Below, in pieces: positions 6,044 to 11,073 of a stretch of 11,103 nt of DNA. The stretch covers positions 1-11,103 of the forward strand of contig JASEGY010000082.1 of NCBI GenBank assembly GCA_030019105.1, read 5' to 3'. A model generated the notes under the pieces. It was not told the origin of the DNA, searched no databases, and saw only the letters and a list, made by a program, of their open reading frames with translations. The translations under genes were made by a program, and so were the position numbers. This stretch comes from a bacterium. Its GTDB lineage: Bacteria; UBA9089; JASEGY01. The stretch's first letter is position 1. Each line of letters opens with the position of its first letter.

Positions 6044-7372
6044 TCAATCCGCAATCTGCAATCCAAAATCCGAAATCCGCTTCAGATATTCCTTGATTTT
6101 CGCCTCGTATCCCTGCCCTGTGGGTTCGTAATAAGTCCTGGGTTCCGGAAGATAAGCCTGTTTGACATAGTGGCCGGGATAATCATGCGGATACAAATAA
6201 CCCTGACCCCGGCCAAGCCTGGCTGCTCCTTTATACCCGGTTCCTTTTAAATAGCCTGGCACAGGCATTATCTTGCCTTCTTCAATGTCCTTTTTAGCCC
6301 GGTTAAGCCCCAGGTAAGAGGCATTGCTTTTAGGGGCAGTGGCTAAGTAAGTTGTTGCCTGAGCAAGTATGAGCTGGGCTTCAGGCATGCCGACAAAATC
6401 TACTGCCCCGGCCGCGGCTGTGACGACTATTAGCGCCTGAGGGTCGGCATTCCCCACGTCTTCTGAGGCGCAGATGACAATCCGGCGGGCAATAAATCGG
6501 GGATCCTCACCAGCCACCAACATCTTGGCTAACCAGTACAAAGCCGCGTCAGGGTCAGAACCGCGCATGGATTTTATAAAGGCTGAAATGGTGTCGTAAT
6601 GCTCATCGCCTTCTCTTTCATAACCCAGCGCCTTTCGCTGAATGGATTCTTCTGCTGCCGAAAGAGTGATATGTGTGGTACCATCAGTCCCTGGTTTAGT
6701 AGTCAATGCAGCCACCTCAAGGGCATTTAAGGCCCGCCTGGCGTCACCTTCAGCGTAAATGATAAGATGCTTCAGGGCCTCAGGATCTATCTTTATCTTG
6801 TCTTTTCCCAATCCCCTTACCGGGTCAGCCAGGGCTTGCTTTAAAATCTTCTCCAGGTCTGTCTCTGTCAGGGGTAAAAATTCAAAGATAAGGGACCGGG
6901 ACTGTAAAGGGGGGATGACGTAAAAAGAGGGATTTTGCGTGGTGATCCCGATGAGGGTGATGGTTCCGTCTTCCACTGAAGGGAGGAGGGCATCCTGTTG
7001 AGCCTTATTAAAGCGGTGGATTTCATCGATCAGGCAAATAGTAGCGGTCCCATACATCCCCTCGTGCTGAGCAGCTTCTTTGATAAGCTTACGAAGATCA
7101 GCTACGGAGGCACAGACAGCATTAAGCCGCTGGAATCTGGCCTTAGTTCGACCGGCCATAATATGGGCCAGGGCAGTCTTGCCTGTTCCGGGCGGGCCAA
7201 AGAGGATCAGGGAAGTAATCCGGTCAGACTCGATGGCCCGACGCAGGGCCCTGTCCTGGCCCAGGATATGTTCCTGGCCTACAAATTCGTCCAGACTACT
7301 TGGCCGCATCCGGTAGGCTAATGGGGCCTGCCTGGCTTTTTTTTGCTCTCTTTGTTGTTCAAAAAGGTCCAC
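6044..7372 (-). CDS. rarA: Replication-associated recombination protein A (AAA+ ATPase, RarA/MgsA)
   Basis: A 442-residue clamp-loader-like AAA+ ATPase that acts at stalled or gapped replication forks together with SSB. The N-terminus MDLFEQQREQ and PLAYRMRPSSLDEFVGQEH are typical. Walker A is GPPGTGKT (59-66), Walker B CLIDEIHRFNKAQQDALLP (113-131), sensor 1 TTQNPSF (144-150) and the arginine finger region LQSRS (156-160). The C-terminal half keeps the MgsA tetramerisation features (SEDVGNADPQAL, GCKGAA-like TGYKGAARLGRGQGYLYPHDYPGHYVKQAYLP). The start is GTG at 7372, with only a weak GGAG upstream, 27 bases after the antitoxin stop. The last residues (RISDFGLQIAD) are encoded by the CGGATT repeat, so the native C-terminus was probably altered. 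Confidence 0.93.
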   Translation of the reverse strand: MDLFEQQREQKKARQAPLAYRMRPSSLDEFVGQEHILGQDRALRRAIESDRITSLILFGPPGTGKTALAHIMAGRTKARFQRLNAVCASVADLRKLIKEAAQHEGMYGTATICLIDEIHRFNKAQQDALLPSVEDGTITLIGITTQNPSFYVIPPLQSRSLIFEFLPLTETDLEKILKQALADPVRGLGKDKIKIDPEALKHLIIYAEGDARRALNALEVAALTTKPGTDGTTHITLSAAEESIQRKALGYEREGDEHYDTISAFIKSMRGSDPDAALYWLAKMLVAGEDPRFIARRIVICASEDVGNADPQALIVVTAAAGAVDFVGMPEAQLILAQATTYLATAPKSNASYLGLNRAKKDIEEGKIMPVPGYLKGTGYKGAARLGRGQGYLYPHDYPGHYVKQAYLPEPRTYYEPTGQGYEAKIKEYLKRISDFGLQIAD

Positions 7373-7392
7373 TTGTTATCGCGCTCCATTCT

Positions 7393-7433
7393 CAGATGTC
7401 AGCAGACAGAAGACCTCTGTTTGCTGATATCTG
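7393..7433. repeat. CAGATATCAGCA-type palindrome overlapping the antitoxin 3' end
   Basis: Twenty-base arms, CAGATGTCAGCAGACAGAAG and the complement of CAGATATCAGCAAACAGAGG, agree at 17 positions around a single A at 7413. It encodes the last residues of the Phd-like protein and occupies the site where a toxin gene would be expected to begin. Confidence 0.65.
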
Positions 7434-7725
7434 GCTTCTGACTTCTAAAATTAGGCTGGAGATGGCCAAACACCTCCTCAAAGGAACTTGTTTTGCCATC
7501 TTCTACCTCCTTGATGGCTTCATCAAGCTCCTTTTGATGGTCGGGATTAGCCATAATCTCAAGTGTAGTCAGAAGTCCTTTCCATTCTTCAATATTAACG
7601 AGTTTAGCTACGGGTTTTCCATCTTTAGTTAAGGTATAACTTTTATTTGAAGAAGAAACCCCGTCCAGAAGAGCGAAAAGATTTTGTCTCGCTTCGGTGG
7701 CAGAAATAGTTTCCGGAAGTTCCAT
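7399..7725 (-). CDS. Phd/YefM-family antitoxin, apparently without a toxin
   Basis: A 108-residue protein. MELPETISATEARQNLFALL, then YTLTKDGKPVAKLVNIEEWKGL, is the Phd/YefM DNA-binding N-terminal fold, normally followed by a disordered toxin-neutralising tail. AGGAGG stands ten bases before the ATG at 7725. The usual partner (RelE/YoeB or Doc/PIN type) should follow directly downstream, but rarA starts 27 bases later and no toxin frame is seen. The final 15 or so residues (FRSQKPDISKQRSSVC) come from a palindromic repeat, which suggests that a repeat-associated deletion removed the original tail and the toxin. Family members bind their own promoter, and a TGTACA-centred palindrome lies at 7761-7770. 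Confidence 0.85.
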   Translation of the reverse strand: MELPETISATEARQNLFALLDGVSSSNKSYTLTKDGKPVAKLVNIEEWKGLLTTLEIMANPDHQKELDEAIKEVEDGKTSSFEEVFGHLQPNFRSQKPDISKQRSSVC

Positions 7726-7760
7726 GATTTCTCATCCTCCTGAGGGGTGATGTTCTAATA

Positions 7761-7796
7761 TATGTACATACTACCATGCTGGAGAAAACTTGTCAA
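7761..7796 (-). promoter_or_regulatory. Antitoxin promoter with TGTACA operator
   Basis: Minus strand TTGACA (7796-7791), 17-base spacer, TAGTAT (7773-7768). The palindrome TATGTACATA (7761-7770) overlaps the -10 box. YefM-YoeB operators are known to centre on TGTACA, so autorepression by the downstream antitoxin is a natural inference. The promoter may also feed rarA. Confidence 0.7.
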
Positions 7797-7818
7797 TGGT
7801 TTCCGCCGAAATATTTAC

Positions 7819-7847
7819 TTGACCTGGGTGTTTTTATAAGCTATAAT
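7819..7847 (+). promoter_or_regulatory. Sigma70-like promoter, orphan copy
   Basis: TTGACC (7819-7824), 17-base spacer TGGGTGTTTTTATAAGC, TATAAT (7842-7847). The spacer resembles that of the promoter at 8038-8066, and both are followed by a CAAA stretch and GGCATC. No gene start follows it, so it looks like a displaced or duplicated copy. Confidence 0.6.
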
Positions 7848-7901
7848 CCAAAACTGGCATCCCACTTTCAACTAAAATTGAGGGTATATCCGCTTGTTCT
7901 T

Positions 7902-7947
7902 GTTCCCACGCTCTGCGTGGGAACAACCTTTGTGACGCTCTGCGTCA
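7902..7947. repeat. Two REP-like stem-loops (GTTCCCACGC-TCT-GCGTGGGAAC and TGACGC-TCT-GCGTCA)
   Basis: The first stem has perfect 10-base arms (7902-7911, 7915-7924) and the second perfect 6-base arms (7933-7938, 7942-7947). Both have the same TCT loop between GC and GC. This pairing of a CCCACGC-TCT-GCGTGGG hairpin with a short ACGC-TCT-GCGT hairpin is a dispersed repeat seen in many bacterial genomes, and I recognise it only as such. Confidence 0.75.
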
Positions 7948-8037
7948 TGAATATGTAACGCAGAATTGAACTTTAGCCTTCAGCCTATTCACCTGAAGTT
8001 CGCGATTAACCCGTGAGTGGCCAAAACAACTTTTTAC

Positions 8038-8066
8038 TTGACCGGGTCGGGTTTATGGACTATAAT
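8038..8066 (+). promoter_or_regulatory. Sigma70 promoter of the interrupted small gene
   Basis: TTGACC (8038-8043), 17-base spacer, perfect TATAAT (8061-8066). Before the element at 8076-8237 arrived, only nine bases (ACAAATAAT) and then G of the ATG would have followed, putting the start codon at or next to +1, a leaderless arrangement. The insertion now separates promoter and ATG by an extra 170 bases. Confidence 0.7.
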
Positions 8067-8067
8067 A

Positions 8068-8245
8068 CAAATAATGGCATCGTTTCATCCGGCTGCTAAA
8101 TGACAGGAGATCGCTTTACACTTTTTCCCGGGATTAGGACGAGAGAAACCAGGTTTCTTCAAGAAACCTGGTTTCTGGGACTGTGCGATTCGTCCCAAAA
8201 GTGTAAAGTTGCTATTTCGGCGAGTTGAAACGATGCCCAAATAAT
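8068..8245. mobile_element. 162-bp MITE (8076-8237) with 8-bp target duplications
   Basis: The ends are GGCATCGTTTCA (8076-8087) and its exact complement (8226-8237). The direct repeats caaataat lie at 8068-8075 and 8238-8245. Further in, CTTTACACTTTT (8114-8125) and AAAAGTGTAAAG (8197-8208) continue the inverted symmetry, and the centre holds the palindrome at 8144-8176. No coding capacity. GG-starting ends with 8-bp duplications occur in the ISL3 family among others, but I cannot assign the family. The right-hand duplication contains the first two bases of the ATG of the next gene, so the insertion hit the exact start of that gene. Confidence 0.85.
8144..8176. repeat. AGAAACCAGGTTTCTT palindrome, copy 2
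   Basis: Perfect 16-base arms around a single C at 8160. Near-identical to the copy at 5937-5969. Confidence 0.85.
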
Positions 8246-8690
8246 GATAGATGAGCTAAAACGTAAACGAAATGAGATAAAATTTGGTGAGTGGGAAGAG
8301 TTGCTGGAAGGCAATAGGCGTTACTTTTATGAAGTTCAAGGGCGATACGGTTGGAAAGCGCGCTATGTTAAAGAAATTGATGCTTCAGAAAAAACAGTAA
8401 GGTAACTACTCAGCCGCAGATTTACGCAGATAAATTCAGGATAATATCTCACGCAAAGACGCTAAGAATTAAATATTTTTCTTTGCGGTTTTGCGTCTTG
8501 GCGAGAAACAAAAAAATCCTGAAAAATCTGCGGAAATCTGCGTTCATCTGCGGCCTGAATATAGTGGCTGAGTAGTTACACAGTAAGGTTTTATCAGGAA
8601 GTCTACGATAACACAGGTAATCTGGTCGAAATCCATGAAAAATATCCTATGGATAAAGGACATACGAGAATTCAAGGAGGTGAATCTTAA
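8244..8690 (+). pseudogene. Small conserved-looking protein gene, interrupted by a MITE
   Basis: Joining 8244-8401 to 8588-8690 (removing the 178-bp element and one copy of its 8-bp duplication) gives an uninterrupted 86-residue frame. It starts MIDELKRKRNEIKFGEWEEL, continues RRYFYEVQGRYGWKARYVKE and TVRFYQEVYDNTGNLVEIHE, and ends KYPMDKGHTRIQGGES. The Trp/Tyr-rich, charged pattern looks like a small basic-acidic single-domain protein of the kind found beside the next gene's family. I do not know a function. As it stands, the inserted GTAAC end places a stop after 53 codons. The stop TAA (8688-8690) overlaps the next ATG by one base, so the two genes were translationally coupled. A second insertion sits between its promoter and ATG, so the gene is probably dead. 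Confidence 0.75.
8394..8587. mobile_element. 178-bp IS66-type MITE (8402-8579) with 8-bp target duplications
   Basis: Perfect 14-base ends, GTAACTACTCAGCC (8402-8415) and GGCTGAGTAGTTAC (8566-8579), flanked by acagtaag at 8394-8401 and acagtaag at 8580-8587. Ends and duplication length fit the IS66 family. The ends are identical to those at 42-55 and 313-326, so the transposase at the left edge is the obvious candidate mover. The interior is nested. An outer GCAGAT repeat pair (CGCAGATTTACGCAGAT and AATCTGCGGAAATCTGCG) encloses an inner inverted pair (CACGCAAAGACGC near 8449-8461 and GCGTCTTGGCG near 8493-8503). No open reading frame. Confidence 0.9.
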
Positions 8691-8962
8691 TGAAGATTAC
8701 TCGTAGAGAGGTTGCGCAGAAGCTAACTGATTATCTTCATCACCAGATTGCATTAACAGAGTTGGTATATTGGGCTGAATCTGCTATGATGGATGCCGAT
8801 TTTGACCAGGAGGATTTTGATGCCCTCCGAGATATTATCAGCCGGATAGGATTGGCAGATGTGAAGGCATTTGGGATAACATGGGAAGAATGCGAAGATT
8901 TTTTATCCCGGCTGGGTTATCAAGTAGACGTGATGGTCTCTCAAACTGCGGTCTCAGTGTAA
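8690..8962 (+). CDS. Small acidic protein of unknown function, partner of the interrupted gene
   Basis: A 90-residue, largely helical acidic protein: KITRREVAQKLTDYLHHQIALTELVYWAESAMMDADF, then FDALRDIISRIGLADVKAFGITWEECEDFLSRLGYQVDVMV. It has one cysteine, no membrane segment and no signal peptide. AAGGAGG lies about ten bases before the ATG, and the ATG overlaps the stop of the preceding small gene by one base, so the pair reads as a coupled two-gene unit. A small gene followed by a coupled small gene could be a toxin-antitoxin or another two-component module, but no toxin or DNA-binding motif is evident. I do not recognise a characterised family. Expression now depends on readthrough across two inserted elements. 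Confidence 0.8.
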   Translation: MKITRREVAQKLTDYLHHQIALTELVYWAESAMMDADFDQEDFDALRDIISRIGLADVKAFGITWEECEDFLSRLGYQVDVMVSQTAVSV

Positions 8963-9150
8963 TATAGGCAATCGTGCCCTCACAGCCCGAATTTACTCGA
9001 TAAGATTTTAAAAGTGGGTGAGTCAGGCAGGTTGGCTTGAATGAAATGAAACCCAACAAAAGTAATTGAAGGAAGAAGTTCCCTAACATAATATTTGATT
9101 AGTCCTCAAGTGGATAAAGGACATAAGAGAATTGAAGAAGGAGTTATGGC
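8963..9150 (+). other. Intergenic region with an eroded second copy of the small gene's 3' end
   Basis: At 9111-9135 TGGATAAAGGACATA then GAGAATT.AAG repeats 8650-8674 with two mismatches in 25 bases. In frame it reads DKGHKRIEEG, matching DKGHTRIQGG at the C-terminus of the interrupted gene. It lies just upstream of 9151, as the original lies just upstream of 8690. The frame has stops upstream (TAA near 9087), so it is a remnant. No promoter is clear in this stretch. Confidence 0.6.
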
Positions 9151-9969
9151 ATGGACAATAAGGACATCTTAAGCCTGGCTGGAGATCCCAGATTCATCTC
9201 AGCTATCTATAATTATTGCGATCGCTGGTGCGAGCGCTGCATGTTCACCTCTCGCTGTCTGAATTACGAAATGGGGCAGGAGGAAGATGATGACCCCGAG
9301 GCCCGCGATCTGAACAATGAGAAATTCTGGGAGAAGTTGCACTCAATATTTCAACAAACAATATCGATGTTAGAAGAAATGCTAAAGGAACAGGGAATTG
9401 ATCCGGACTCTCTGGATATGGAAGCTGCCGAAGAAGAAAATCACCGCCGGAGGGCTGAGGCTGAAGCGCATGAACTTTCGCGGGCTGCCCGGGAATATAG
9501 GGAAATGGTAGACAACTGGTTTAAATCAGAACAATCGCTGTTTGAACAAAAAGAAGATGACTTGAATACCAGGCTGAAATTCGGGATAGACGGTAACGAA
9601 CCGTACGCAGAGGCTGTCGGTATTACCGATAAAGTGGATGTGATCCGCTGGTATCAGCCTCAGATATATGTAAAACTTATGAGGGCGCTCACGTCGGAGT
9701 ATTGGGATGACAAAATCGAGGAGAAAGACGCCATACAAACGGATTCAAATGGTTCCGCAAAAGTCGCTTTGATTGGAATAGACCGTTCTATCGGAGCCTG
9801 GGGAGAGATGCGAAACTATTTGCCGGACAAAGAGGACCGTATTCTCACTATACTCTTGCACCTGGATCGACTGAGGCGAAAAGTCGAACAATTCTTTCCT
9901 GAGGCAAGAGAGTTTGTAAGACCCGGATTTGATGAACTTGAGGTGATGGAAAATAATAGAGTTTATTGA
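9151..9969 (+). CDS. Protein of unknown function with an N-terminal Cys4 motif
   Basis: A 272-residue cytoplasmic protein. IYNYCDRWCERCMFTSRC places cysteines at 23, 27, 30 and 36 (C-x3-C-x2-C-x5-C), which could bind zinc or an iron-sulfur cluster. An acidic linker follows (EEDDDPEARD), then a long charged helical stretch (about 60-130, with EEENHRRRAEAEAHELSRAA) that may form a coiled coil. A mixed C-terminal half includes VDVIRWYQPQIYVKLMRAL and KVALIGIDRSIGAWGEMRNYL. AAGGAG seven bases before the ATG sets the start. Its stop overlaps the start region of bioB, so the two are co-translated. Whether it serves biotin synthesis, for instance in cluster supply, is only a guess from context. I do not recognise a named family. 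Confidence 0.8.
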   Translation: MDNKDILSLAGDPRFISAIYNYCDRWCERCMFTSRCLNYEMGQEEDDDPEARDLNNEKFWEKLHSIFQQTISMLEEMLKEQGIDPDSLDMEAAEEENHRRRAEAEAHELSRAAREYREMVDNWFKSEQSLFEQKEDDLNTRLKFGIDGNEPYAEAVGITDKVDVIRWYQPQIYVKLMRALTSEYWDDKIEEKDAIQTDSNGSAKVALIGIDRSIGAWGEMRNYLPDKEDRILTILLHLDRLRRKVEQFFPEAREFVRPGFDELEVMENNRVY

Positions 9970-10930
9970 GCTTGTTTCGCAAAAGGTTCTTAAGGGAAAA
10001 GATGTTACGCCAGAGGAGGTTCTTGACCTTTCTCAGGTAGAAGGCGCCGACCTCTTTTTTCTACTGGCCGCCGCTAACCGGATTCGGGCATACTTTCTGG
10101 AAGACAGGGTTGACCTTTGTTCCATTATTAATGCCAAATCCGGTAGGTGCAGCGAGGACTGCATCTACTGCGCCCAGTCGATTCATCATCAGACCGGGGT
10201 TAAAAGCTTTCCCCTTGTGTCAGAGAAAGAAATATTAGCGGCCGCCAGAAGGGCTATCGAGGTCAAAGCCGGCAGGTTTGGCATTGTCACCAGCGGCAGG
10301 CGGGTAAAGGGAAAAGAGGTTCAGGTTATTGCCCGGGTCCTGAAGCAGATGAAAGAGGAGGAGATACCTGTCTCTCGATGCGCTTCGCTGGGGTCTCTTT
10401 CGGTTCAGGAAGCCCTGATCCTTAAAAAAGCCGGGCTGCAGAGGTATCACCACAATCTGGAGACAAGCCCTGACTTTTTTCCCCGGATATGCACTACTCA
10501 TACCTTTGAAGAAAGGATGGCCACGGTCAAGACAGCCAAAGAGGCCGGTCTTGAAGTGTGTTCCGGAGGGATATTCGGTTTAGGAGAAGGCCTGAAGGAC
10601 CGGATTAGGTTGGCCTTTATTTTAAAGGAACTGGATGTTGATTCTGTCCCCTTAAATTTCCTCCATACTATCCCGGGAACGCCGGTAGAACATCTGCCAT
10701 CCCTCCCTCCTTTAGAAATTCTGAAGACTATTGCCCTCTTCCGATTCATCTTGCCCACTAAAGATATTAAGGTCTGTGGCGGCCGGGAGCAGAACCTCCG
10801 TAGTCTTCAGCCCTTTATCTTTCCGGCTGGAGCAAACGGAATGCTCATTGGAGATTATTTGACCACCAGGGGGCAGGACCCCCGCCTTGATCTTGAAATG
10901 ATAGAAGACCTGGGCCTTAAAGCAATCTGA
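9953..10930 (+). CDS. bioB: Biotin synthase (radical SAM), non-canonical start
   Basis: About 325 residues, normal for BioB, which inserts sulfur into dethiobiotin. The radical-SAM CxxxCxxC lies in GRCSEDCIYCAQS (Cys 66, 70, 73). Then come CASLG (Cys 143), RYHHNLETSPDFF, LEVCSGGIFGLGE (Cys 203), VCGGRE (Arg 278) and ANGMLIGDYLTT, all BioB blocks. The reading frame opens after a TGA at 9944 and has no ATG, GTG or TTG before the N-terminal homology (EFIELVSQKVLKGKDVTPEEV). I place the start at ATA 9953, behind TTGAGGTGAT, but ATA 9956 or ATT 9965 is possible. Reading the A4 run at 9950-9953 as A3 would give ATGGAAATAATAGAG and a perfect start. A start at the GTG at 10217 would delete the cluster motif and is wrong. 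The residue corresponding to E. coli Cys97 is Gly110. Confidence 0.9.
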   Translation: MIEFIELVSQKVLKGKDVTPEEVLDLSQVEGADLFFLLAAANRIRAYFLEDRVDLCSIINAKSGRCSEDCIYCAQSIHHQTGVKSFPLVSEKEILAAARRAIEVKAGRFGIVTSGRRVKGKEVQVIARVLKQMKEEEIPVSRCASLGSLSVQEALILKKAGLQRYHHNLETSPDFFPRICTTHTFEERMATVKTAKEAGLEVCSGGIFGLGEGLKDRIRLAFILKELDVDSVPLNFLHTIPGTPVEHLPSLPPLEILKTIALFRFILPTKDIKVCGGREQNLRSLQPFIFPAGANGMLIGDYLTTRGQDPRLDLEMIEDLGLKAI

Positions 10931-10961
10931 TCGCCTTCCTCTTCGCGGTGATTAGATAACT

Positions 10962-10982
10962 TTACTCCTTAAATTGGAGTAA
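10962..10982 (+). terminator. Possible hairpin after bioB
   Basis: TTACTCC and GGAGTAA form a 7-base stem with a 7-base loop, 31 bases after the bioB stop. No T-tract follows, so an intrinsic terminator is doubtful. Confidence 0.3.
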
Positions 10983-11020
10983 GCGTTCACGGGGGTACGA
11001 AGGCTGTCATTCACCAAGTT

Positions 11021-11073
11021 TGAGACCGTTTTGAAAATGGGAACTTGATGGGACCGTTTTGGAAATGGGACTT
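11021..11073. repeat. Two tandem 25-bp repeats at the right edge, possible transposon end
   Basis: TGAGACCGTTTTGAAAATGGGAACTT (first 20 bases at 11021-11040) is followed 28 bases later by a near copy beginning TGGGACCGTTTTGGAAATGG at 11049. Short spaced repeats like this occur at the ends of some insertion sequences (IS21-like ends are an example), but the element itself would lie beyond the window. Confidence 0.45.

Larger units (their letters stand above)
5863..6066. repeat. CGGATT-type degenerate repeat array, split by an inserted element
   Basis: On one side units such as GGATTGCGGATTGTGG run from about 5865 to 5896. On the other side the complement (AATCCGCAATCTGCAATCC) runs from about 6036 to 6079. 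Without the element at 5896-6005 the two sides form a long imperfect inverted repeat. It supplies the last codons and the stop of rarA. Confidence 0.6.
7797..8037. other. Gene-free region with a promoter and REP-like hairpins
   Basis: No supported gene. A short plus-strand open frame (7776-7958) runs through a promoter and hairpins and is rejected. Contents are the promoter at 7819-7847, two stem-loops at 7902-7947, and about 70 bases (7960-8035) in which I recognise nothing. Confidence 0.5.

Noticed and set aside
7776..7958. 60-codon plus-strand open frame
   Set aside because: It overlaps the antitoxin promoter, an orphan promoter and two REP-like hairpins.
10217..10930. bioB starting at the GTG at 10217
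   Set aside because: It would remove the radical-SAM CxxxCxxC cluster motif, which is intact upstream in the same frame.
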